NCBI GenBank assembly: GCA_036925085.1
Contig: JAUPFP010000095.1
Coordinates: forward strand, 250,501 to 314,500
Direction of reading: 5' to 3'
Length of the DNA stretch: 64,000 bases
DNA from: Brachycybe producta
Taxonomy: Eukaryota; Arthropoda; Diplopoda; Playtdesmida; Andrognathidae
Positions 22,201 through 33,056 of the stretch are shown here, piece after piece; within the stretch, counting starts at the first letter, position 1; every line of letters begins with the position of its first letter. The position numbers and the translations under genes are program-made. Below the pieces are notes generated by a model. It searched no databases. It was given only the letters and a program-made list of their open reading frames with translations, and had not been told where the DNA came from.

Positions 22201-25200
22201 CCAAGTAACAAACCCAATTAGAAATTGATGACGTTCATAAAAGGGCTGAGCAATAGAAATTCTAATGCTGGGCACAATTGCCTGTGATAAACTAGTTTAA
22301 TTTTGCTACTCTTATCCGCTCCCCTTTTTATATTTGAAAGAGAAAATGAGTTTTTCATTTTCTCTGATGTGCGCATGCGCGTCGTTTGTTCCTTTCTTAT
22401 AACTTTCATTTCAATTTCAGTCACCCCCTCCCACTTTTCCTCCTCCACGTTTCTCTCTCTCCCCCTCTACACTTTCCAACCTTTTCCCCTCTCTAATTTA
22501 ATATCATGGGGTTCTTGGATGGGAACGGTGCAACATATAGTTGACCTTGAGAAAAAAAAAAGCGGTTCATTCATTTAAATTTATATAAATTCCGATGTTA
22601 CACACACAGACCAGGCTTAATATATATATATATATATATATATTTTAAAACAACGTTAAGAGATATTAAAGAACGATTTTCTAAAGACAAAATTTTCATG
22701 GTTAAATTTTTAAAAATATGACTGTTTGAAGATAAGATTTTGACTTTTCTTTCAATTTCCACTCAAGTGGAAAACGAAAATGGAAAAGTCTTAAAATTGT
22801 CATTTTTTTTCTCTCAATATCTAGCGTGTAAATCTTAATAAAAAAAACGTCCAAAATTTTGCCAGGAACCACAGATAAAACCTGTATTTTAGCTTCTCTC
22901 GATCTTTTCATAATTCCTGATAATTTAGGTGCAGAATTAAAAGACAATTCTTGAATTCGTTTTAGAAACTAGAAAAGGAGTAAACTGAATCACTTATAAG
23001 TGTGTTATTTTTTTTGGTTTGACACTTTCTCATTGATTAATTTTCTTATCACAAAGTGGCCATGTATAAAATACTGTGTGAAAAGTAACTGTAACAGATG
23101 GTTTTTTAATAAGTTACTTTCTATTTTTTTGGGAGTAATGTTATTGTTTGTCTCTTTCTGTCGTCACTTTTTTTTTGTTTGTGTTTCTGTTCTTGAGCAA
23201 AGTTTGTTGGTTTCTTTTTTATAAGGAAAGTAACTCTGGAGTAAAAAAAAAATACTTAAATAAATATTTCAGAATTTCTCTATCTTATAAATAAAGGTTT
23301 ATCGTTATTTGTTTTTCTTTTGATAAACTTTAAAAATATATATATTTACAAGGCAAGAATACTTGTTGTTCGATTTACGCCACCATGAGCTAGGAATTAT
23401 TAAGAAAATTAAAAAGTGGCTTACAAACTAGAAGAGTAAATGGATCATATGTTCCTATCTTTTTTAAAATAAAATTATGGCAATTTAAATACGTCGATTT
23501 TAACATAAGTTCAGAAGAACAACACCAAAGGAGTCACTAAATCGTATTTTTATGCTAATTATCTTTCAAAATAAACTTTTTATGGACAAAAAAATGTCGT
23601 CTGCATTTTTAAACTTAAATAAAAAGCTTATTTTGAAAGATATCAATCAACATGAAAATACGAATATAGTAATTGAGATATCCTTTTAGTTTTTTTAAAA
23701 AAAATATTCAAAGGTTCCTCTTTGTTTTTCAACTGAAAGACAGAATAATCAGAGTTTGAGCGGCAATTACGCATTAAAACTAAATTAAATTATAAAAGAT
23801 TCTTTGTATAAAAGCCTAAAAGGTGATTTTCTGATAAAATGTTGTTCTTGTTTTTCCGTTTTAAGGAATTCCATTCACTGCCATGTATGACACTCCTCGT
23901 GTTCATCCTTCATCCGTTAACAAAACGCTTGGATTGTACGATGTGCCGAAGAATACCGAAGAATCGTACGACGTTCCACGATCTCACCATTCTTCGCGTC
24001 GCAGTTCGATGGAATACCCACCGATGCATGACTACGACGTTCCGCGGAATCTTTTTGAGGACTCTTATGACGTTCCGAATTCATCGCAACAACGAATATC
24101 CACCGTGATGCTGGCGTCCGGTGTTGTTTATGGAGGTGACTCTTTGGATGCAACTTACGACGTTCCACCTCCACCACGTTTTGGTAGTGAAAACATGGTT
24201 CATCGTGCAAGTTGTGCATCTATTTCTTCGACATCTTCATCGGCAGCTTCACCTGGGCAGAGCGGGCCTAGCCTTACACCTTCTCTTTCTCTGTCTCTTT
24301 CTAGTCTCGGAGGCGGTTCCAGTTCTAATCGGTCAAGTTTAGAAAAACCACACGAACTTTACGATATACCGAAACCGGCCGGTTCTTCGTCGTCTGATCT
24401 TTACGACGTTCCGGCGTCAACGACAGTCGATACGGTTTCGATTGAACCACCTTCTTTGACGACTTTTACTGCCATCGAAAATGTTTACGACGTTCCACCG
24501 CAAGTAACTCGAGACCCGGCTTTATTCGGATCTGATCTCGAGAAAGGTAATGTTGAATCTAAAAGACGCTTTTCAGATGCTTCTCCGTCTCCTTCGCCGG
24601 CTCCTCCTCCTCCTCCTCCTCCTTCTTCTGTCGAAGGAAAAGAACTTCCTTTAGAGTTAGATGCAGCAATGGACATGTCGGTTAAACTACAACAGGAAGT
24701 GCAGAGTTCCATTAACAGACTTTTTACTCTGTTGGAATCTTCTGCGAAACAACGAGATAACAACGTTGATACGATTTCGTACGATCTTCACCTGTGTTGT
24801 TCGAGAGTACGAACTTCGCTGCAGGATTTTCTTGATTTTGCGAGCGGAGCTCTGGTTAATTCATCTAAAAGTGTCGATCAAGCGGTTTGTTCGTGTCTAA
24901 ATAAATTATTACGTCCTCTACATAATGCAAATGGGATTGTTCGTGAGACTTGTCAGTCTATCGAGGAGAATCTGTTCAAAGCCAGTAGAGGAGGAGGTGG
25001 AGTTGGATCGAGTGCTCCAGATGATAGGGATCGTTTGGTGGCTTGCGCTCGAACTGTCGTCGAGGATGTGCGACAAGTCGCTTGTTTCATACAAGGTAAC
25101 TCTACTCTTATATTTAAGAGGGCAGCGAAGACGGTCGCCTCGCCGTCGACGGTTCAACACGAGCCACAACTCGGATCCACGATACCTCCCGCTGCGCTTC

Positions 25201-25931
25201 CTCCGAAGACACGAGAACGTCCGTTACCACCGACACCGGGACAGAAACCGGTTAAAGAAGACGAAAATCTTTACGAGAACGATGGTGGAACTTGGGTAGA
25301 TGATTATGATTACGTAAATCTAGAATCGAAAGAGAGTTTTCATCGTAAGAATGAAGAGATAAAAGCTTCGTTACCGAAAGAACTTCGAAAGTCTTTCGAT
25401 AACTTGCTCAAAGAGTCTTTGGTGCAGGTGGACACGAGTGTGAAAGGTAATACGGTCGAAAGTGGTAGAGTAGGTGGAGACTGTGGTGGCGGCGAAACGT
25501 TAGTGAAACAGCGAACGATTCAACTAAGTCCGAACGATCGTTACGTTATCGGTTTCTACGGACGGCAGCTCGAAGAACATAGCAACTATTTAAACAATGC
25601 CATTCAAGCCTTTCTGTTGACGATCGAGAAGAACCAACCGCCAAAGATCTTTGTAGATCACGGCAAATTCGTGATTCTCGGAGCTCACAAATTGGTTTTC
25701 ATCGGTGACACGGTTCATCGGAATGTCTTTCAACCCGAAGTAAGGCATCGGATACAGAGAGGTGCCGACGAACTGTGCGAAACGTTGAAAACGATGGTTC
25801 AGCGTGTGAAAATGGCGGCTCAGCAGTTTCCTTCGGTTCTTGCCGTACAGGAAATGGTCGACAGTGTCGTAGACGTATCGCAAGCAGCTTGCGAGCTAAA
25901 GTCTGTCGTAATGCAATTGGGTAAACTGTGA
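19215..25931 (+). CDS. Cas-family adaptor protein (p130Cas/BCAR1-NEDD9 type)
   Basis: Scaffold that couples Src and FAK kinases to adhesion and migration signals in the cytoplasm. Exons: 19215-19571, 21101-21275, 23866-25931 (TGA 25929-25931), all with GT-AG borders and matching phases; a first exon is proposed at 2751-2840. About 865 residues are certain, close to the 870 of human p130Cas. Seen in order: SH3 domain (FVLAKALYDND...DELAFRKGD...LDGWWLCSL...ICPGNRL); a substrate region with about ten YDVP-type motifs (YDVP, YDIP, YDTP), the CRK-SH2 docking signature once phosphorylated; a serine-rich stretch then the LELDAAMDMSVKLQQEV helical bundle; the Src-binding pair RPLPPTP and YDYVNL; and the C-terminal FAT-like domain (LSPNDRYVIGFYGRQ... 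FVILGAHKLVFIGDT). The single gene may be the ancestor-like counterpart of the vertebrate BCAR1/NEDD9/EFS set; which one is closest cannot be told here. Confidence 0.93.
19785..20060. mobile_element. Variant of the GATTATTCTG palindrome family in an intron
   Basis: Has GCAAAAACGTCACGCAAAC, GTTAGAAACTGGAATGGTAA and AAAAAGTTTATTTTGAAAG. The same variant (AAAACGTCAAGCAAACG) occurs at 54435-54700. Confidence 0.55.
20080..20915. mobile_element. pogo/Tigger-like MITE split by a second palindrome
   Basis: Left end GAACGTCGATTATTGGAAC, right end TCGGACGATCTACTG followed by TTTA. Between them, 20458-20847 is a later insertion. Without it the element would be about 440 bp. Confidence 0.65.
20458..20847. 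mobile_element. Palindromic MITE, TAA-flanked (AGCCTGGAACACACACG ends)
   Basis: AGCCTGGAACACACACGCGG pairs with CCGCGTGTGTGTTCCAGGCT without mismatch, and the inverted match continues into GAATTCTGC. Exact TAA duplication at 20455-20457 and 20848-20850. It is nested in a Tigger-like element. The long exact arms suggest a recent insertion. Confidence 0.85.
21276..22102 (+). other. Intron of the Cas gene; simple repeats only
   Basis: Starts at the donor GTGGTA. Includes a TC/CTCT-rich tract at about 21525-21620, (GAT)n at about 21757-21780, and a trace of the CTTCACACGG family at 21852-21925. Confidence 0.5.
22103..22612 (-). mobile_element. Helitron-like non-autonomous element, copy 3, carrying a palindrome
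   Basis: Minus-strand end TTACCCCACTAG plus host T, with hairpin arms CGTC/GACG. The C/T tract and TATAGTTGACCTTGAGAA are shared with copies 1 and 2. It is longer because about 200 bp, including the palindrome 22143-22285, lies between ATTCACAGGCA and GTGCGCATGCGCG, words that are adjacent in the other copies. Confidence 0.65.
22143..22285. mobile_element. ACAGG-family palindrome, subtype D, inside Helitron copy 3
   Basis: ACAGGCAGTTGTGCCCAGC pairs with GCTGGGCACAATTGCCTGT. Core CCTCCGCCCTTTTATGACG and TTAGAAATTGATGACG. No 9-bp duplication, unlike most copies; the other two Helitron copies keep only ACAGGCAATTGTG at this place. Confidence 0.78.
22613..23416 (+). other. Intron of the Cas gene, no further gene
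   Basis: A (TA)n run at about 22620-22642, and a trace of the GATTATTCTG family at 22955-23000 (GTTTTAGAAACTAGAAAAGG). No exon found. Confidence 0.45.
23417..23760. mobile_element. GATTATTCTG palindrome family copy in the last Cas intron
   Basis: ACAAACTAGAAGAGTAAATGG at the left; ATCTTTCAAAATAAACTTTT and its complement in the middle; TGAAAGACAGAATAATCAGAG at the right. It ends about 100 bp before the acceptor of the final exon. Confidence 0.72.
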
Positions 25932-26167
25932 CACGTCTTTTATTTTACAGATTTGCTTTTATGTGCCAATTCTGATGAGCGTTGTGGCGCCACTCACTCA
26001 CTGTGTCACTGAAAAAAACAAAAACAGGGCTACTTAAACTTAAAATGAAATCACTTGATTTTAAAAAATTAAATAATGATCGTTTTTTTTTTCGTTCGGG
26101 TTTATATTCAGACATTTTTCTAAATAGTCATTTGCAAAATAAGCAAACGAATGAGAACAATGGAATA
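25932..26167 (+). other. 3' UTR region of the Cas gene
   Basis: Sequence after the TGA with no other gene. The nearest AATAAA (26383-26388) lies beyond the start of the inserted Tigger-like element, so transcripts may end within repeat DNA. Confidence 0.45.
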
Positions 26168-26394
26168 ACAGTAGAACGTCGATTATCGGAACCAAAATGT
26201 CGGACATTACTAGTTCTGATAATTGAAAACCAATTTTTTTTTAGTTATTCTTATGGAAATACTACTTATGGGCGCCCGCACATAGGAGCAAGGAGGGGCG
26301 GTCGCCCCCCCCCCCCCCCCCCCCTTCCTTCCAAAGCCATTTCTAATGTACAACATTTATTTTTAAATTTCAAATAATGTAAAATAAAATTTTT

Positions 26395-26815
26395 GAGTAA
26401 CTTGAAGAACTAATATGGTTATTGTCCAAAATTGGCCCTAGAAGTCCAAAAAAGTTTGGAAAAGCATAAGAATTCAAGAATTTTTAAAATTCCAAAAAAA
26501 AAAAATGGGTCAAAAGCCAAGACTATAGTTGTTGGCTTTTTTCAAAAATAGCCAAAAGTGGAAAAGTATTTAAATGCTTAAAAGCTCTAAAAATGCCTCA
26601 GCAGCGCTCAGCTGGCTCCAGAAGTCCCAAAAAGCTTAGAAAAGCACAGATTCAAGAATTCTTAAAATTCGAAAAAATGGACTAAAACCAAGACTTTGGC
26701 TTTTTTTTAAAAAATGGCCAAAAGTGGAAAAATATTTAAATGCTCTAAAAGCTCTAAAAATGCCTCAGGAGCGCGCAACTGACCCCAGAAGCCCCCCTTT
26801 TTCTTGTTGAGGGTG
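26395..26815. repeat. Second array of the ~175-bp satellite (two to three units)
   Basis: Same words as the array at 6.3-7.2 kb: GGCTTTTTTCAAAAA, TGCCTCAG(C/G)AGCGC(T/G)CA, GTCCCAAAAAGCTTAG. It also ends at the same flank, CCCCCTTTTTCTTGTTGAGGG. Confidence 0.78.
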
Positions 26816-26924
26816 CCTTTATGAGAATTTGCACAAGGGCCCCTTATACCCACGCAGCGGCACTGGGAATGCCCCCCCCCCTCCCAATGAAACTATCCTG
26901 AAAGTATCCCACTTACACTGATAC

Positions 26925-27060
26925 TTTTTGCGGTCGAAAAGCGTCGACCGATCCCGGTCGGTTAGAACCCGGCAGAGTGCGTCGGCAACCCGGGCCCACT
27001 TTCGGCCAACCGTGGTCGAAAGTGGGCTGACTGTGGTCAAAACTGGTCACGGTGACAATA
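26925..27060. other. GC-rich block of unknown origin
   Basis: A sudden GC-rich stretch with repeated GGTCGAAA/GGTCGG words and a short palindrome CCACTTTCGGCC...GGTCGAAAGTGGGC. No coding frame with recognisable features. It lies inside the composite repeat. Confidence 0.5.
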
Positions 27061-27302
27061 CGTTGAGAACGGGTAAAAAAGTTGCGCCCCCCTGACGCAT
27101 AGATGACTTACAGATTTTTAATTCAGTTTTTTCTTATTTTTATCCACTTTTGGGGGGATTTTATATTTAATTGAACTCTCCAAAAAATGGATAAAACAAG
27201 AAAAAACCAATTTCAAAATCCGTGAGTTGTATTTCTTTAAGAATAAGTAAAAAAAAAAATGGTTCCGATAACCGACGCTCCGATAAGCAACGCTCTGTTG
27301 TA

Positions 27303-28165
27303 TATAGAACTCTGCGAATTTCGTCAAAAATGTTGGATTAATTTTCAATATTTTATATATGAGTGCCTTAGAGGTAAACTGTGTTAAGTCACAAAATGTA
27401 AGTTTACAGAGACACTGTTTACCGTTGATAGAAGAACTTGTCAAGCTGATTCATGTAAAAATCGTGTATTTTAAAATATGCGATTTAACACAGTTTACCT
27501 CTGAGAAGGCACTGATATTTAAGAATTAATTTTTAAATGTATTTTTTTGTTAACAATAATTTCTAAACTCTGATGAAGTTATGAAGTCAATTCGAAATTT
27601 ATAAATTTATTTGAAAATAAGTTAAATTTCATTTTCACGATTTAAATCAAAAGGATTTATTTTATTTTATTTTTTTTGAAATCGTGATTTTTGTTTCTTT
27701 TTTAAGCCTGTTTTTTTTGTAAGTATTTTTTGGTGGTTTATGGAAGTTCGTGCAAACATACCGCCCCAACCGGTCGATTTTTATGATCATTGCTGACAAT
27801 TTATATCATTTATGTTTCATAAAAGTAAGTATTTTTTTTCTCTCTGACTGCTTTTTTATTAAGCACAGGAGAAAACGGCAACTCGAGAAAGTCATTTGTT
27901 GCTGATTTTGGATCTAAACAGCAAATTTTTTTACGGTGATTACTTTTTATGTGCATGACGACTGACTGCAACAAACGTCAGTTTTGAATTTTACCTTCGA
28001 GGCTTTTTTTTCTCTCTCTCTCTCCTCTCGATGGTGCCATATAACACACCATATAAATTACAACTTTGAAGTCGTTTTAGAAATGCAAATTTTCATTTTC
28101 TTTTTTTGAAAATTGCATTTTCAAGTCAAGACTTAAAAAAAAAGTCTCTTGTACAATTTAGTCAA

Positions 28166-28210
<45 letters not shown>

Positions 28211-28727
28211 TTTTGTGGTAACCACTTTAAATATTTGAAAAGCATTTCAGTGGCGCATCATCAAAACCCGTGCAGCGAACGATTCCTTGCAGCAGAAACA
28301 ACTTCGCTAAATCTTTTATTAAGTCAGTTGGCATTTACATTATCAAAAGCTTTTTACTGCTGTAGATTGTAAGCCATGTTTTCATCAGGTCAAAATTCAT
28401 TTTTGAATTCTATATGGAACATCTAATGGAAAAAAATACATTCAATATTAAGAGCTTTAAAAGTTAAGTTTGAGTGAAGGACTTATGAAAAAGCGCTTAA
28501 AACGTCGACCGTCTTAGCCGCCTAGTTATTCATCGCAATGAATCTGGGTGATTTTTAAAAAGAAATCTCCGAAGTTTGTTAGAAACTTGAAGAATAGAGG
28601 AATCACGTAAAAGCAATTTCAGGACATTTATCTTTCAAAATTCACCTTTTATGTTGATTTAAATTTCGTTTTTCCTTCGTAGTTTGTAAAAAAAAAACAA
28701 GACATTCGTGCAAATTGCCTCTTTTAA
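27303..28727. other. Intergenic stretch without a gene
   Basis: GAGGTAAACTGTGTTAA...TTAACACAGTTTACCTC (27371-27505) is an inverted repeat. A (GA)n microsatellite lies at 28168-28207. A trace of the GATTATTCTG family is at 28567-28650. No exon found. Confidence 0.45.
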
Positions 28728-28907
28728 GGTTGAATTCTTCATGGGCGACTCAGCGATCGGACTGCTCACTGGATTCAATAGTTCTCTATCCAAGCAGTTT
28801 CGTTGACGCAAACACGTTGAAAGGAACTGATCAGATAGAGCACTATTGAATCCAGTCCCGTCGCCAGATCATGGTCGTTTTTGGTCGCTCATGAAAAATT
28901 CAACCTT
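28728..28907. mobile_element. Palindromic MITE with GGTTGAATT ends
   Basis: GGTTGAATTCTTCATGGGCGAC pairs with GTCGCTCATGAAAAATTCAACC, and TTGAATCCAG-type words recur inside in inverted order. TTAA/TAA flanks suggest a TWA target. Confidence 0.72.
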
Positions 28908-28978
28908 TAACCTTCTGAGCAGTATTTTAACAAAGTAAAATTCTGCTTTATTGAATGCCCTTGAAAGGTTTTTTTTAA

Positions 28979-29346
28979 GGTCAGGTGCAAATTAGAACAG
29001 GACTGCTGCATGCAACACATGGTAGCTGTCGGCAGCAACGACACCAGAGGCACCGCTGTGTTTCATTCAGCAAACGTGGTTGTCTGCTGCAGTGTTGGCT
29101 TTGCTAGCACAAAAACTTAACAGAGACAGCAAAACGTTTTTTCCTGACGTTCTCACATCTTTGTTTTTTTCTTTCAAAATGGCAACTAATCAAAAGTGCA
29201 ATGTGTGTAATTGCAACAGATGCTGTTCAAAAAGTGCTGAATACATTTGTGCCACTTTCATGCCATTTTGCAAGTAGCAAAACAGTTACATCAAGCAAAA
29301 AAAAACCACGTGACTTACTTTCTGCTGTTCTAATTTGCGCCAGGCT
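28979..29346. mobile_element. Palindromic MITE with GCAAATTAGAACAG arms
   Basis: GGTCAGGTGCAAATTAGAAC at the left matches the complement of CTGTTCTAATTTGCGCCAGG at the right. TAA precedes it. The internal reading frame has no recognisable domain. Confidence 0.72.
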
Positions 29347-29349
29347 TGA

Positions 29350-30920
29350 TTTTTAACCATGTTAAAGTGCCAAGTTTCAATCTTGAATTTGCGTTGTAGT
29401 CCTTAATCAAAATGTCATAAATAACTTCAATCTCATGCTTTTTCCCATCAAAATGACTGGGTTAAGGCTAGACATCTCTAGCTGTCAAGTCTTAGTCCAT
29501 TTCGTAACTACAAAACTATAGCCTCTAACCAGTCTTTTTGAAAAGCATAATTGAGGTTGCTCTAGTCGTAAAACGTTTATTTTTTGTTTTAAAAAAATGT
29601 CATAAATAAGGCAAGAATATTTATGGTTTGTTTAAACTCGAAGGGGCTTGTTAGAGGCTAGAGGTTTTTAGAAATTAAAATCGAGCTAAATTAGTAGTAG
29701 GTTAACTTTTAACTTCTATGATTTGAGAGTATATTAAGTTTATTCTTTTTTGTCTTCGTAATAAAGTTACTTTTACGTGTTTCCTTTACTTTTCTAGTTT
29801 CTAAGAAACTGAGTTTCTTCTAGAAGCGCATGCGTAACGTAGAATTTTACAGCTAATTTGCACTCTCAGCCATAAAACGTGGCCAATAAAGGGTTAAAAT
29901 ACTCTACCCACTTTTAATTGTGCAGCTTTTTTTTTCAAAAGCAAGATTTTAAAACAAATAATAATTTTATGTATATTTTATCATTTTTATTTCATTCATT
30001 TTGTGGACCAACAATTAATTAATTAATTATTGCTATATATACAAGAAGAAGAAAAAAACACATCAGTATTGTTGACGGTTTCTCCAGTGTTAATTTTTAC
30101 ATAACACACACACATCTGGGGACCAAAAGGAAAATTATACACTTTTTTCTTAAACTGAATTTAGTCCTGTTTTTTTTTAAAGCATTGTTTCCACTTATAT
30201 TTACGATGGGTTTGAGTAGAAACAATGCTTTATATTAGGTAAATTATTGTCACTTTTTTGACATTGCATTACGCATTGCATTGAAATTTTATTTATTTAA
30301 AAATCAAAAGAAAATCTGAATCTTTTTTATATAAAAGATATTGATGATGATTTTTAGAAATGCTACCTATTTGATGATCTTCCATTTTCTTTTTACTTTT
30401 TACAAACAAAATTTCTTATCTGAATGTTGTATTGTAAAACTTTTAATTAGATTATCTACAGTAGAAATAATTTAACACGAAATTGGGAGAGGACCGGAAA
30501 GTTTTTTTTTTCTTGTTAAACGAATTAAGTGTTAAAAGAATGTTTATGCTATTCTTAAGGGACCGAATCTTAAATATATTTCGTGTTAAACTGGTTTCAC
30601 TGTAATTTAATAGTTTAGATTAGATTCCAGATTTATGTCATATTTGATAAATTGTAGCTAAGTGTTGTTTTAAAAAGAAGACACCACTTGCAGAATTTGC
30701 AATACGTTACCTGATCAAACTTTGATTATAACTTTTTAATTTGTACATTTTCATAACTGTTTAATGTCATCTCTGTTGTAAAGTTTTGTGACACTTTGCA
30801 ACCTTTCCTTATACAGGGTGTGGCAGATTTTATTTAAGCATTTTCTTTTGCGTTATTATGGTCGTCTCATGAGTTCAGAGTTCATGACATCAAAAAATTA
30901 AAGTAAATCTTGGAATGGAA
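29350..30920. other. Intergenic stretch without a gene
   Basis: 29465-29670 has a loose inverted repeat (GGCTAGACATCTCTAGC... / ...TTAGAGGCTAGAGG). 30170-30240 is a short inverted repeat (AGCATTGTTTCCACTTA... / ...TAGAAACAATGCTT). No exon or RNA gene seen. Confidence 0.45.
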
Positions 30921-30924
30921 TTTA

Positions 30925-31363
30925 AAAAGCCTGTTCACACGGAGGAAACAAGTGGCATTTATGTTGCCCAATGTTGCCATAAACATGAAACATGTTGCAA
31001 GGAAACTGTTTCCTCTACACAGGAGAAACATGTTGTTGGTGCAAAGTGCTCTTGTTGCTTCATGTTTCTCAAATCTTGTGTCCACATAGGCGCAAGTCGT
31101 TATATTATTTAATAGATAAAATGTATAGATGCCGCCATCTTGAATTAGCTGAAAAACCTCCTTTTGGTGAAGATGTTTTTTCTTAAGTGAAAAAGGACGT
31201 CATTTATGCCTACGTCACCACTAGCGTAAATCTTAGCAGAATGTTTGGAAACGCTCCCACCAATGTCACAATGTGGTTAGGTTTAGGAACTTGCGCTTTG
31301 TTTCGGAAATCAATTCAAAGTTCAAAATGTCGACACATGTTGCGTCTGTGTGGACCAGGCTTT
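30925..31363. mobile_element. Palindromic MITE with AAGCCTGTTCACAC arms
   Basis: AAAAGCCTGTTCACACGGAGG pairs with GTGTGGACCAGGCTTT. Many ATGTTTC/GAAACAT words lie inside. TTTA-type flanks. The overlapping open frames are an effect of the repeat and have no domain. Confidence 0.72.
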
Positions 31364-31871
31364 ATGAGGAGTACTGGAATATGTTTATGATAATGACCAT
31401 TCCGTGCTGTTTAATAAATTACAAGAAAATAATTTAAGAGAATTTGTCACACTCAGTATAATTAAACCTTGTGCATTTTTTAAAAGATAAATCTGACATT
31501 ATTAGGTAGGCTTACAGATATAAAATAATAATCAATGAATTACTAATCAATTTGGAAATTTCTAACAGATTTTTCCATTCGATTTTTATATATTTCTTAA
31601 AAGGCTTTTATTTTTTTGTGGTTTGAATCAAGAGTTTTAAGTGATTTTCTACCAAATTGTTCGGCATTTTCGGTAAGATTTGAAGGTAAAACCTGTTAAA
31701 ATATGTAAGAAGTACACATTACATGTATGCGATCTTTATAAAATGAACAGTTTGGATAGATTTTTGAAAATGATAATCAAGTTATCATTTTACAAATTCA
31801 AATTATAATTGATTGGAAGTTAATGATGACATTAATCATCATTAGTCTGTTCATTTTCTTCTAAAATTTAG

Positions 31872-31953
<82 letters not shown>

Positions 31954-32160
31954 CAATACTAATTTCATATTAAAATTTGCATATTATGCTAAAATATTGT
32001 TTGGCATTTTAAAGAAAATTGATAAATTGTATGAGACAATACATAAATAATTTAAAGCATATCATTAATTAATAATTAGCTTTGATGAGCAGTTTATTAT
32101 GTAAAATTTTGTTTATTATGTCATAGATACAAATGACGACAACAGAACGACTATTTGTTG
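31364..32160. repeat. Gene-free stretch dominated by an (AT)n tract
   Basis: An uninterrupted AT microsatellite runs from about 31874 to 31949, the longest in the window. The rest is AT-rich with no gene. Confidence 0.85.
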
Positions 32161-32164
32161 TCGC

Positions 32165-32520
32165 TTAAAGGTGGTTGATTATTCTGTCTTTCAGGTGCAA
32201 AATGAAGAGAGAAAAAACTGAATCTGTTTTAGAAACTAGAAGGGTAGCTCGATCACTTAATGTAATACTTCCATATTGATATATTTCAAAGTAAGCTTTT
32301 TATGTTTGACAAATGAACCAACTTTGAGCAGACGACGCTTAACAGATGATGTTTATTAATTTTTGGTCTATGAAAAGTTTATTATGAAAATTCCCCTTAA
32401 GTGATTGAAGCTACCTTTCTAGTTTATATAAAAAACTTTATAGTTTTTCTTAATTTTGTTCTTCTGAAAGTCAGAATAATCCAACAGTTTTAAAATTAGC
32501 TGTTCATAAACCATCTTAAG
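32165..32520. mobile_element. GATTATTCTG palindrome family, well-kept copy
   Basis: AAGGTGGTTGATTATTCTGTC and CTTTCAGGTGCAAAATGAAG at the left; GAAAGTCAGAATAATCCAAC and TTCATAAACCATCTTAAG at the right. Middle arms ATTTCAAAGTAAGC / GTTTATTATGAAAA. Confidence 0.75.
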
Positions 32521-32858
32521 TTGAATTTAATATTTTGACAGCTTATTTTTTCAACGTATTGCACGAATTAATTTGATATGTATTCAGCTTTAATTATGTT
32601 TTATTTTTTATATTAATGAAAACAACTTAATCGTAGGTTCAATTCATTTTTTTTTTTTCTGATACAGAAAATTATATTTTGTTCAGAAATTTTGATCGGA
32701 TTTTGTACAGATTTTAATTTTATTACTTGTCAAACAAAATATCGTTTCGATTGATAATCATTTTATTATAACAACTTGATTGTAAAACCTGCAAACTTTA
32801 CTGGGACACCCAAACTTCCTAAAACCCCGTTAACTAAGTGACCCCCCCCCCTCTCTTA

Positions 32859-33056
32859 AGCTGGGTACAGCAGGTCAATTCTGGCTGGCTTGCTAATTCT
32901 AGGCTTGGTAACATATACAATGTACATTAATTCAAATTGTGATGTTTTTGCAACGATGAGAAAATAAGCAATTCATGAAGAGGCGTTACCCACATGAAAT
33001 TCGAAATGAAAACAAAAGGATGGACAAGCCAAAATTGACCATCCATACCCAGCTCT
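32859..33056. mobile_element. Palindromic MITE with AGCTGGGTACAGCAGG ends
   Basis: AGCTGGGTACAGCAGGTCAA pairs with TTGACCATCCATACCCAGCT, and GGCTTG.../...CAAGCC lies inside. CTCTTAA is present at both edges, in keeping with a TAA/TTAA target. Confidence 0.78.

Larger units (their letters stand above)
26168..27300. mobile_element. pogo/Tigger-like MITE invaded by a satellite-bearing element
   Basis: Left end ACAGTAGAACGTCGATTATC, right end GGTTCCGATAACCGACGCTC...GCTCTGTTG, TA on both sides (26166-26167, 27301-27302). From about 26274 to 27095 it is interrupted by a unit starting GGGCGCCCGCACATAGGAGC, with a long poly(C) run and a satellite array. Confidence 0.7.
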
